A stretch of DNA of 10,522 bases from Acidobacteriota bacterium (lineage in GTDB: Bacteria; Acidobacteriota; HRBIN11): NCBI GenBank assembly GCA_030550225.1, contig JAUQPV010000069.1, positions 1 through 10,522 of the forward strand, given 5' to 3'. Below are positions 1 to 6,391 of the stretch, one piece after another (positions within the stretch are counted from its first letter, which is position 1; each line of letters opens with the position of its first letter). Position numbers and translations under genes: made by a program. Below the pieces are notes generated by a model that was given only the letters and a program-made list of their open reading frames with translations, was not told the DNA's origin and ran no database searches.

Positions 1-75
1 GTCTTCCCGCAGGACGGTCAGCGGGACTTCCGCCGCTTCCTGAACTTCTGGGCTGATGAAGATAGTGTCGTCCAT
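1..75 (-). CDS. 5' end of an unrecognised gene (partial)
   Basis: An ATG at 75-73 on the minus strand opens a frame that stays open for 25 codons and runs off the left edge. The visible protein begins MDDTIFISPEVQEAAEVP. A purine-rich ribosome binding site (GAGGGG, complement of 81-86) lies 5 nt before the ATG, which supports the start. A weak sigma70-like promoter can be drawn upstream at 114-142. The gene is divergent from gyrA. No family can be recognised from 25 residues: there is no signal peptide or membrane segment, only a short, fairly acidic N-terminus. The start is likely real; the function is unknown. Confidence 0.55.
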   Translation of the reverse strand, partial: MDDTIFISPEVQEAAEVPLTVLRED

Positions 76-113
76 GAGAACCCCTCATAGCGTGGACTCA
101 CCGCGGCGCTACT

Positions 114-142
114 CTTTTAACACACTCTCCCCTAAAAGTAAA
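114..142 (-). promoter_or_regulatory. Possible promoter for the leftmost minus-strand gene
   Basis: On the minus strand, TTTACT (142-137; 4 of 6 matches to TTGACA) is followed after 17 nt by TAAAAG (119-114; 4 of 6 matches to TATAAT). It lies about 40 nt upstream of the ATG at 75. The spacing is ideal but both boxes are weak, so this is only a candidate. Confidence 0.3.
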
Positions 143-163
143 CCGCCCGTAGCCCTCCCTCAA

Positions 164-297
164 GGACCATAGCCCCCGGACCATGGACCTATCTTGGCGA
201 CCGGGATCTCCCCGTCTCAAGACGGTGTACTTACGCTGTTCCAGCATGACTACGGGCAGAACCAAAGGACCCGGCTATGGTCTGGGGTCCGTAGCCC
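164..297. repeat. Short direct and inverted repeats (GGACCATAG words)
   Basis: GGACCATAG (164-172) is repeated as GGACCATGG (178-186). The right half (267-297) carries the same words inverted: GGCTATGGTC at 273-282 pairs perfectly over 10 bp with 165-174, and GGGGTCC follows at 284-290. The arms are about 100 nt apart. This matches the style of short-word near-palindromes in the other spacers of the window. No function is known. Confidence 0.5.
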
Positions 298-300
298 CAA

Positions 301-329
301 TTGCGACCGAAGCGGGAATTCCCTATGAT
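301..329 (+). promoter_or_regulatory. gyrA promoter (sigma70 type)
   Basis: TTGCGA (301-306; 4 of 6 matches to TTGACA) and TATGAT (324-329; 5 of 6 matches to TATAAT) are separated by exactly 17 nt. Transcription would start near 336, giving a leader of about 40 nt that contains the ribosome binding site. The -10 box TATGAT is the same as in the strong htpX promoter at 6211-6239. Confidence 0.65.
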
Positions 330-376
330 GGAAGGCAGACTCCTATTCCATCTTGCAGACCTGGAGGCGACCCTCG

Positions 377-2860
377 ATGACCCGACGGGGGCAGTTGGTG
401 CCGATCAGTATCGAAGAGGAAATGAAGACGGCGTACCTCGACTACGCCATGAGCGTCATCATCGGGCGGGCCCTGCCCGACGCCCGGGATGGCCTTAAGC
501 CCGTTCACCGGCGGGTCCTGTACGCCATGTACCGGGAGGGCCTCCTGCCGGGCCGCAAGTTCGCCAAGTGCGCTCGCGTCGTCGGCGAGGTCATCGGGAA
601 GTACCACCCCCACGGGGATGCGGCCGTCTACGACGCCCTCGTCCGGCTCGCCCAGGACTTTAACCTGCGGTACCCCCTCGTCGAGGGCCAGGGCAACTTC
701 GGGTCCATCGACGGTGACCCCCCGGCCGCCTACCGTTACACGGAGGCCCGGCTGTCGCCCCTGGCCGTCGAGCTCTTGGACGACCTCGACAAAGAGACGG
801 TCGACTTCGTCCCGAACTTCGACGAGACGTTAGAAGAACCCGTCGTCCTGCCGGCCCGCCTGCCGAACCTGCTCGTCAACGGGGCCGAGGGCATCGCCGT
901 CGGGATGGCGACCCGGATCCCACCCCACAACCTGCGGGAGGTCTGTGACGCCCTCGTGTACTTCCTCGACCACCCGGAGGCGACGGTCGACGAACTCATG
1001 CAGTTCATCCAGGGCCCCGACTTCCCGACGGGCGGCATCGTCTTTAGTCGGGAGCAAATCCGGAAGGCTTATGAGACGGGCCGAGGCATCATCCGCATCC
1101 GGGCCCGGATGGAGGTCGAGACGCTCCGTCGGGAGAAGCAGGCCATCGTCGTGACCGAAATCCCCTATCAGACGAGTAAGGCGGCCATCATCGAGGAAAT
1201 CGCCCGTCTCGTCCAAGAGAAGAAGATCGAGGGCATCGCCGACATCCGGGACGAGTCGAATCGCCAGGGCATCCGGGTCGTCATCGAGCTCAAGCGGGGC
1301 GAGAACCCCGACGTCATCATGAATCAGCTATACCAGCACACAAAGCTGGAGGTCAGTTACGGCGTCCACATGCTGGCCATCCAGAACCTCCAGCCCCGGC
1401 TGATGAGCCTGCGGGACTTGCTTCAGGCCTACGTCCAACACCGGCGGGAGGTCATCCTCCGGCGATCGGCCTTCGAGCTCCGGCAGGCCCGGGCCCGGGT
1501 CCACGTCCTTGAGGGCCTCGTCCGGGCCTTGGACCAGTTGGACGCCGTCATCGAGACCATCCGGCGGTCCCCCAGCGTGGCAGCGGCCCGCCAGGGCCTG
1601 ATGGAGCGGTTCGGGTTCACCGAGGTTCAGGCCCAGGCCATCTTGGAGATGCAACTCCAGCGTCTGACAGGCCTCGAGCGACAAAAGCTCCTGGATGAGT
1701 TAAAGCAATTGCAAGCGCGCGTTCGGGAACTGGAAGCTGTCCTGGCCGACGAGGCCCGTGTCCGGGAACTGATCAAGGAAGACCTACGGGCCTTGAAGGA
1801 ACGGTATGGGGACGCCCGTCGGTCCCGCATCCTCCGCCGGGCTCCGACCCTCCATGAGGAGGACCTGATTCGGGCCGAGACGGTCGTCGTGACGGCGACG
1901 GAGGCCGGTTACATCAAGCGGTCGTCTCTTCGGTCGTTTACCCTCCAGCGGCGGGGCGGTAAGGGCCGGGTCGGCATGGGCGTTCGGGAAGAGGACAGCG
2001 TGGCCTTCACGACGGTCGCCTCGACCCTGGACTACTTGTGGTTTTTCTTCAGCAACGGCCGGGTTTATCAGCTCCGGGTCCACGAAATCCCTGAGATGCC
2101 GCCCAACGCCCGGGGCCGGGCCCTGGTCAACTTCCTGCCGGTTCGGTCGGACGAACAGCTCGTCGGCATGGTCCGGTGGCCCTACGAGGAGGAAGAGCCC
2201 CCGTACCGGTACGTGGTGATGGTCACCGAACGGGGTCGGGTCAAGCGGATGGAGGTCGACGAATTCCGGGACATCCCCCGGAACGGACGGCGGGTCCTAC
2301 GGAGCGCGCCCGACGACCGCTTCATCGGGGTCCGCCTGACTCACGGGGATGACCTTATCCTGCTGGGAACGGCGTCCGGCCGGGGCCTCCTGTTCCCTGA
2401 GACTGAGGTCCGACCCCAGGGACGGGCCGGTGGGGGCGTCCGAGGGCTCCGCCTGCGACCCGGCGACCGGGTCGTGGCGATGGAAGCCGTCCATGACACC
2501 GAACAGTGGCTCCTGGCCGTGACGGCCCGGGGCTACGGTAAGTGCCTCCCCCTGCGGGAAGTCCCCATCTACCGGCGGGGTAGCGGCGGCGTCTACATCG
2601 CCCGGCCCCGGGAAAAGACGGGTCCCATCGTGGACCTTAAGGTCGTCCGACCCGACGATGAGGCCCTCATCGTCACGGAAAACGGCCTCACGCTCCTGGT
2701 CGCTGTCCGGGGGATTCCCCTCCGGAGTCGCCAGGCCGGCGGCGTCCACGTCATCCGCGTGGCCGAGGCCGACCGTGTCCGGCGGGTCGCTATCATCCCG
2801 AAGGGCCCTCGAGCGCCGGCCGAAGCCCCGGCCGGTCCAGCCGAGGCGGGGACGGGATAG
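377..2860 (+). CDS. gyrA: DNA gyrase subunit A
   Basis: This is the breakage-reunion subunit of DNA gyrase, which with GyrB introduces negative supercoils using ATP. The ATG at 377 is chosen over one at 353 because GGAGG lies 9 nt before it; this gives 827 residues, a normal length. The N-terminus has the type IIA signature (AYLDYAMSVIIGRALPDARD, 19-38). The quinolone region holds HPHGDAAVYD (77-86). The active-site tyrosine is Tyr121 in YRYTEAR, preceded by Arg120. The GyrA box QRRGGKG (524-530), diagnostic of gyrase against ParC, opens the C-terminal beta-pinwheel. The position equal to E. coli Ser83 is Ala82, while the Asp87 equivalent (Asp86) is kept. gyrB is not adjacent. A TPR/cyclic-nucleotide domain gene follows 78 nt downstream on the same strand. 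Confidence 0.97.
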   Translation: MTRRGQLVPISIEEEMKTAYLDYAMSVIIGRALPDARDGLKPVHRRVLYAMYREGLLPGRKFAKCARVVGEVIGKYHPHGDAAVYDALVRLAQDFNLRYPLVEGQGNFGSIDGDPPAAYRYTEARLSPLAVELLDDLDKETVDFVPNFDETLEEPVVLPARLPNLLVNGAEGIAVGMATRIPPHNLREVCDALVYFLDHPEATVDELMQFIQGPDFPTGGIVFSREQIRKAYETGRGIIRIRARMEVETLRREKQAIVVTEIPYQTSKAAIIEEIARLVQEKKIEGIADIRDESNRQGIRVVIELKRGENPDVIMNQLYQHTKLEVSYGVHMLAIQNLQPRLMSLRDLLQAYVQHRREVILRRSAFELRQARARVHVLEGLVRALDQLDAVIETIRRSPSVAAARQGLMERFGFTEVQAQAILEMQLQRLTGLERQKLLDELKQLQARVRELEAVLADEARVRELIKEDLRALKERYGDARRSRILRRAPTLHEEDLIRAETVVVTATEAGYIKRSSLRSFTLQRRGGKGRVGMGVREEDSVAFTTVASTLDYLWFFFSNGRVYQLRVHEIPEMPPNARGRALVNFLPVRSDEQLVGMVRWPYEEEEPPYRYVVMVTERGRVKRMEVDEFRDIPRNGRRVLRSAPDDRFIGVRLTHGDDLILLGTASGRGLLFPETEVRPQGRAGGGVRGLRLRPGDRVVAMEAVHDTEQWLLAVTARGYGKCLPLREVPIYRRGSGGVYIARPREKTGPIVDLKVVRPDDEALIVTENGLTLLVAVRGIPLRSRQAGGVHVIRVAEADRVRRVAIIPKGPRAPAEAPAGPAEAGTG

Positions 2861-2869
2861 AGGAGTGCT

Positions 2870-2921
2870 GGGCCCCAGGTCCCGGGTGCGACTGGACCCC
2901 GACACCCAGGACCTGAGACCC
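2870..2921. repeat. Imperfect inverted repeat between gyrA and the next gene
   Basis: AGGTCCCGGGTG (2877-2888) pairs with CACCCAGGACCT (2903-2914) with one mismatch in 12, and pairing continues patchily outward to 2870-2872 with 2919-2921. No T-run follows, so it is not a clear intrinsic terminator. It may be a processing or pause hairpin, or another of the short-word palindromes seen in the other spacers. Confidence 0.45.
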
Positions 2922-2938
2922 CTGGATGAGACAGACCG

Positions 2939-4747
2939 ATGGCGGATGAATTGCCGGAAATCCCGGACTGGCCAGACCTTTTGCAGCAACACCTGTCGCT
3001 CCAGGACTTTGTCCGCATCGCCGAGCGACTGGTCCTTCAGCATCGGTACGACGAGGCTATTGCCCTCTTCGAAGCGGCCCTCCGGCTGTACCCCGACAGC
3101 CTGGCCCTCCGCCTTAACCAAGCCCGGGTCCGGGACTTGAAACGACGGCAGGAAGAGAAACAGACCGAACAGCTCCGGACTGAGTGGGAGCGCCACCGTC
3201 GGGAAAGTGACCTCGTCGCCCAGCACTTCGTCAGCTTGGCCCGGGTCTACATCCAGCGGGGGCAACCCCTGAAGGCTCTCGAGCTCCTCGAGCTGGCCCG
3301 TCATCTGAACGCTCAGTTGGCCGAGATCTACTGGCTTCAGGCGCAGATCTACTACGACCAGATGGACTACCGACGGACCCTGGGGGCTTTAGAAGAGGCT
3401 CAACGCCTGGACCCCTTCCGGGCTGAGGTCGCTTACCTCTTTGCTAAGGTCTATCGGGACATGGGCGACGCCGAAAAGGCCCTCTCGGCGGCCGTCGATG
3501 CATACGTCCTGGCCGGTGGCGAGCAGTCCCATCTGCGGGAGGTATACACCCGCTTGATTCGCTCCCTGGCCGAACGCCTGGGACGGTCCCCCGACGAGCT
3601 CCAGGACGTCTTCCTCCGGCGAAAGGCCTACTTCAATCAGATGGTCGAACAGCTCGTCCTGAAACGAGACCAGATGATGTTTGAAGTCGGACCCACCGAG
3701 ATGGACCTCCTGCTCTTCCAGTGGCCCCGCCTCCAGAAGGTCCGCCAGGGCGTCCTGGGGTTAGCCGTCGAACTGCGTCGCTGGCTCCCCTTCCAAGCTA
3801 TGACGGACGACCAGGTTTTCGAGATTGCCCGGACGGGCCGTTGGGTCGAAGTCGAGCCGGGCTTTGTCCTTTTTCCCGAAGACCGACCCCTCTCGGAACT
3901 ATGGGTCCTCCTGGAGGGCCGAGTCCGCCTGGCCCGGGATACCCCCTACGGGCGGCTGACCCTGGCGTGGGCTGAACCGGGCGAAATCCTCGGAGAAATG
4001 GAGCTCATCGACGGCCGTCCGACCGTCGTGCGGGCCGAGACGGCCCTGCCCAGCCGTCTGCTGGCCCTCCCTCACGCCGGCCTCGAAGAGGTCATGGCCC
4101 GGGACCGCTACCTGAGCGTCCAGGTCTACTGGCACTTCTGGAAACTCCTGGCCCGTCGCATCCGACAGGCCAACGAACGGGCCGAGCGATTTTTCCAACG
4201 CCTCTTTGCGGCCGGGACCGCTGAAACTTCGGCACCCCAACGGCCTCGGGCGACGGCCGAGGCGACTCGCGTCAGCGATACCCAGAAGATGGAGCTCTTC
4301 CGAGAACAGGGCCTCTCGGCTTCGGAACTCCAGCTCCTGACGACCTTCAGTCAAGAAGAACGCTTCCGTCACGGCGAGGTCATCTTCCGGGAGGGCGACC
4401 CCGGAGACCGCCTGTACATCGTCTTAGACGGCCAGGTCCGCATCAGCAAGTTCATCCCCGGCGTCGGGGAGGAAGCCTTGGCCATCTTGGACCGGGGCGA
4501 GTTCTTCGGCGAGATGGCCCTCGTCGACGGGGCGCCCCGGTCGGCCGACGCCATCGCCCATAGCGAGACGGCGACCGTCCTGGCCATCGACCAGCGCGTC
4601 CTGGCCGACATCCTGTCCCGAGACCCCGAGAGTGCCCTGCGGTTCCTCCGCATCCTGGGCCGGATCCTCAGCCGCCGCCTGCGGGAGACGTACCTCCGGA
4701 TTCACCACTGGCACTGCATGGCCGGCGCCCGGGTCGAGGAAGAGTGA
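2939..4747 (+). CDS. TPR protein with two cyclic-nucleotide-binding-type domains
   Basis: The protein has 602 residues. About four TPR-like helix pairs fill residues 22-58 and 95-192, with a charged helix at 65-92. Two CNB (cNMP-binding, CRP-like) beta-barrels follow at about 286-385 and 455-565. The second has a textbook phosphate-binding cassette: FGEMALVDGAPRSADA (523-538), with Glu525 and Arg534. The first reads LGEMELIDGRPTVVRA (351-366) and lacks the Arg-Ser/Thr pair, so it probably does not bind nucleotide. No helix-turn-helix, kinase or membrane segment is seen, so this is not a CRP-type transcription factor. It may be a cytosolic scaffold that senses cAMP, cGMP or a cyclic dinucleotide and binds partners through its TPRs. 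The ribosome binding site (GGATGAG, 2924-2930) is weak. Probably co-transcribed with gyrA. The domain calls are firm; the role is inferred. Confidence 0.85.
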   Translation: MADELPEIPDWPDLLQQHLSLQDFVRIAERLVLQHRYDEAIALFEAALRLYPDSLALRLNQARVRDLKRRQEEKQTEQLRTEWERHRRESDLVAQHFVSLARVYIQRGQPLKALELLELARHLNAQLAEIYWLQAQIYYDQMDYRRTLGALEEAQRLDPFRAEVAYLFAKVYRDMGDAEKALSAAVDAYVLAGGEQSHLREVYTRLIRSLAERLGRSPDELQDVFLRRKAYFNQMVEQLVLKRDQMMFEVGPTEMDLLLFQWPRLQKVRQGVLGLAVELRRWLPFQAMTDDQVFEIARTGRWVEVEPGFVLFPEDRPLSELWVLLEGRVRLARDTPYGRLTLAWAEPGEILGEMELIDGRPTVVRAETALPSRLLALPHAGLEEVMARDRYLSVQVYWHFWKLLARRIRQANERAERFFQRLFAAGTAETSAPQRPRATAEATRVSDTQKMELFREQGLSASELQLLTTFSQEERFRHGEVIFREGDPGDRLYIVLDGQVRISKFIPGVGEEALAILDRGEFFGEMALVDGAPRSADAIAHSETATVLAIDQRVLADILSRDPESALRFLRILGRILSRRLRETYLRIHHWHCMAGARVEEE

Positions 4748-4751
4748 ATAA

Positions 4752-4782
4752 GGCCAAGGGTACATCCCCTATGCCCTTGGCC
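4752..4782. terminator. Bidirectional terminator hairpin between convergent genes
   Basis: GGCCAAGGG (4752-4760) pairs perfectly with CCCTTGGCC (4774-4782) around a 13-nt loop. It begins 4 nt after the plus-strand stop at 4747 and lies 4 nt beyond the yraN stop on the minus strand (4789-4787). CTCTTT follows on the plus strand and a T-rich stretch on the minus strand, so it could end transcription from both sides. Its arms closely resemble the hairpin at 10274-10316. Confidence 0.7.
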
Positions 4783-4786
4783 CTCT

Positions 4787-5215
4787 TTAGGGGTCCTCTT
4801 CCGACCAGGCGTTCTGGATCCACCGAATGGCCGGCTGGCCCTGCGGGGATAGGACCACGACGATGAGGTCGAACCGGTAGTGCCGTACTCTGGCCCGGCC
4901 ATGGGCGAGGTAGTAGCGGGCCGACCGCCCGATCCGTGTCCGTTGACCTGCCCGCATGAGCTCCCACGGGTCTGCCGCCCCGTCCCCCCGTCGGGTCTTG
5001 ACCTCGATGAACACGAGGGTGTCGCCGTCTCGAGCGATGAGGTCGATCTCCCCGTAGGGCGTCCGTACGCGCCGACCGCAGATATGGAGCCCCTGACCCT
5101 CCAGCCACTCCGCCGCCAGACGTTCACCCCATGGGCCAAGGTGTGCTTCCGGCGAGGGGAAACTCGCGCGCCACCGGGACCAACGGCCTCGTATCCAGTC
5201 GAGCACCCTCCGCAT
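4787..5215 (-). CDS. yraN: YraN/UPF0102 family nuclease-like protein
   Basis: This 142-residue protein matches the UPF0102 (YraN) family, which has a PD-(D/E)xK nuclease-type fold resembling Holliday-junction resolvases; its biological role is not well settled. The family pattern is clear: GERLAAEWLEGQG (30-42), then GEIDLIARDGDTLVFIEVK (55-73), which supplies Asp58, Glu71 and Lys73 of the nuclease core, and RFDLI (114-118). Length is usual for the family (about 120-140 residues). The ATG at 5215 has a GGAG ribosome binding site about 8 nt upstream. The first 25 residues, basic and Trp/Arg-rich, precede the conserved domain. The first 31 codons overlap the end of the upstream metallophosphoesterase gene in another frame, so the two are translationally linked. 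The gene ends at a hairpin. Confidence 0.88.
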   Translation of the reverse strand: MRRVLDWIRGRWSRWRASFPSPEAHLGPWGERLAAEWLEGQGLHICGRRVRTPYGEIDLIARDGDTLVFIEVKTRRGDGAADPWELMRAGQRTRIGRSARYYLAHGRARVRHYRFDLIVVVLSPQGQPAIRWIQNAWSEEDP

Positions 5216-5957
5216 CGTGAAGGCTCCACGTGCCGTCCGCCCGGAATTCCAGATACGTCGGCCCTTCGTCCCAAGAGGGGACGAAGATGACCTCGACCGG
5301 GCCGTCCGGCGTTCCCAAAGGGACCCATGCGAACACGTGAAAATGACCGACGAGCCACCAGCGAAAACCCCGGAGGTCCACCGCCCGCCGGACGCGCCGG
5401 AGGATGTAGGGCCACGGGATCCGCCGCTTGTAAGCAGAGGGAAAAGTCCGGATCCGCCGCTCGGCCACCACAGCCCACCTCAGGAGGGCCGGGGCCGGGA
5501 CGGCCTGCGCCAGGGTCGTGACGACCGGACTGTGGACGACCTTCTGCCACAGCCAGTCCGACCAGTCCCGACGGTTCAGCCCGTGGCCGTGGACCATCCC
5601 AATCCGGTGCGTCCCGACGCGGCCGACCATCCGTCGTCCGACGCCTTGCACGACGGGCTTCCAAAAGACCGGTCGGAAGTCCCGATTCCCCTCGATCCAA
5701 TAGAACTGCAGGCCCTCGGTCCGGAGGTCTCCCAGGACCTGAAACAAGTATTGCTGGAGAGCAGTCTGACAGCCCCGCCGCCCCAGAAAGAGGTGAAAGA
5801 AGTCCCCCCCGCAGAGGACCGGCACGCCCTCGGCCGTCGCCCGCCGGACCAACCGGATAAAAGCTTGCGTCTTCGTCGTCTGGTCGTCCCAGAGGTGGAG
5901 ATCGGAGATGACCCACAGGCGATCGGCCTGCAAATGGACCGTAGTCTGTCGAAGCAT
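5124..5957 (-). CDS. lpxH: LpxH-like UDP-2,3-diacylglucosamine pyrophosphohydrolase
   Basis: This is a calcineurin-like metallophosphoesterase of the LpxH type, which in lipid A synthesis cuts UDP-2,3-diacylglucosamine to lipid X and UMP at the inner membrane face. All metal-site motifs are present: SDLHL (Asp19, His21), GGDFF (Asp52), GNRDF (Asn91, with the LpxH-typical Arg92), HGHG (His124, His126) and GHFH (His205, His207). Residues 130-195, rich in Trp and Arg, sit where LpxH carries its helical lid. The start is the ATG at 5957 (277 residues), just before the fold begins; a TTG at 6038 would add 27 Gly/Pro-rich residues with no family likeness. The last 30 residues overlap yraN. Other lipid A genes are not in the window, so a different phosphoesterase substrate remains possible. 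Confidence 0.8.
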   Translation of the reverse strand: MLRQTTVHLQADRLWVISDLHLWDDQTTKTQAFIRLVRRATAEGVPVLCGGDFFHLFLGRRGCQTALQQYLFQVLGDLRTEGLQFYWIEGNRDFRPVFWKPVVQGVGRRMVGRVGTHRIGMVHGHGLNRRDWSDWLWQKVVHSPVVTTLAQAVPAPALLRWAVVAERRIRTFPSAYKRRIPWPYILRRVRRAVDLRGFRWWLVGHFHVFAWVPLGTPDGPVEVIFVPSWDEGPTYLEFRADGTWSLHDAEGARLDTRPLVPVAREFPLAGSTPWPMG

Positions 5958-6069
5958 CCCAGCCCTCTGTCCCCCGCTCCCAGGGTCGAGGCTGAGGTGA
6001 GGGGGACCTCCCCATGAGTCTGGACGAAGCACCGACAACTCGGGGACTCGGGGAATCCGTCATGAAGTA

Positions 6070-6108
6070 GCCGAATGGCCGAACTGCCGAATCCCGAATT
6101 GCCGAGTT
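6070..6108. repeat. Five-unit tandem repeat, consensus GCCGAAYB
   Basis: Five consecutive units of 7-8 bp are visible: GCCGAATG, GCCGAACT, GCCGAATC, CCGAATT, GCCGAGTT. The last two units contribute the TTGCCG -35 box of promoter P1. Repeat-number change here could alter promoter strength. Confidence 0.75.
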
Positions 6109-6126
6109 CAGTGGGCACGGTATAAT
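6099..6126 (+). promoter_or_regulatory. htpX distal promoter P1
   Basis: TTGCCG (6099-6104; 4 of 6 matches to TTGACA) and a perfect TATAAT (6121-6126) are spaced by 16 nt. The -35 box lies inside the 8-bp tandem repeat. Transcription would begin near 6133, about 260 nt upstream of htpX. Confidence 0.55.
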
Positions 6127-6204
6127 GTATACACCGGTTCGGATTTGGACATGGGGGCACTCCTAAGGGGTTCCTTGTGGGGGTGCCGGGAGTCTCGGTA
6201 GGGC

Positions 6205-6233
6205 ACTGTATTGACAGTTCCTTGCTAAAGGAA
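6205..6233. promoter_or_regulatory. Two abutting inverted repeats over P2 (candidate operators)
   Basis: ACTGT-ATTG-ACAGT (6205-6218) covers the -35 box, and TTCCTT-GCTA-AAGGAA (6218-6233) fills the spacer up to the -10 box. Both are perfect, both have 4-nt centres, and they share one base. This position is typical of repressor or MerR-type activator sites. The binding protein is unknown; neither repeat matches CIRCE. Confidence 0.5.
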
Positions 6234-6239
6234 TATGAT
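6211..6239 (+). promoter_or_regulatory. Main htpX-grpE-groESL promoter P2
   Basis: A perfect TTGACA (6211-6216) and TATGAT (6234-6239; 5 of 6 matches to TATAAT) are separated by the ideal 17 nt. This is the best promoter in the window, and the nearest strong one to htpX and the chaperone genes behind it. The start of transcription would be near 6246, leaving a leader of about 145 nt. It looks like a housekeeping-sigma promoter, not a heat-shock sigma32 promoter. Confidence 0.75.
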
Positions 6240-6391
6240 ATAAACAGACTCAACAAAGGCCCCTTACCATCGCCGTTTGGCCCGTGAGATCGGCTTGAGA
6301 CATCGTGCGCCTCAGGCGCTGGGAAAGGCCGCCGGCCGCCCTTCTCACGAACCGAACAGTCCCGTGAATCGCCATTTTGCTGAGGTCCGCT

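Larger units (their letters stand above)
76..376. other. Divergent spacer upstream of gyrA
   Basis: This 301-nt gap separates two divergent genes and shows no convincing coding. It holds a weak minus-strand promoter (114-142), a repeated word GGACCATRG (164-172 and 178-186), a perfect small hairpin CCGTCTCAAGACGG (212-225), and the gyrA promoter (301-329). GACCATAGCC at 165-174 is an exact inverted copy of GGCTATGGTC at 273-282. A short open frame starting at 183 has no good ribosome binding site and an unlikely composition, so it is not called. Confidence 0.6.
5958..6391. other. Divergent regulatory spacer between lpxH-like gene and htpX
   Basis: This 434-nt non-coding gap contains, in order: GC-rich leader sequence of the lpxH-like gene, an 8-bp tandem repeat (6070-6108), promoter P1 (6099-6126), a loose inverted repeat (6156-6163 with 6180-6187), the strong promoter P2 (6211-6239) overlaid by two perfect inverted repeats, and a leader of about 145 nt before htpX. 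The leader includes a small perfect hairpin, GCGCC-TCA-GGCGC (6307-6319). GTTCCTTG occurs twice (6170-6177 and 6217-6224). No clear promoter for the lpxH-like gene was found on the minus strand. Confidence 0.6.

Noticed and set aside
183..380. Open frame of 65 codons in the gyrA leader
   Set aside because: It has no convincing ribosome binding site, runs through the promoter and into gyrA, and its composition is unlike the real genes.
5958..6038. TTG-initiated 27-residue extension of the LpxH-like protein
   Set aside because: It is Gly/Pro-rich and precedes the normal start of the fold; the ATG at 5957 fits better.
6156..6187. CIRCE-like pair GCACTC ... GGGTGC upstream of htpX
   Set aside because: CIRCE needs TTAGCACTC-N9-GAGTGCTAA. 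Here the gap is 18 nt and the outer bases do not match.
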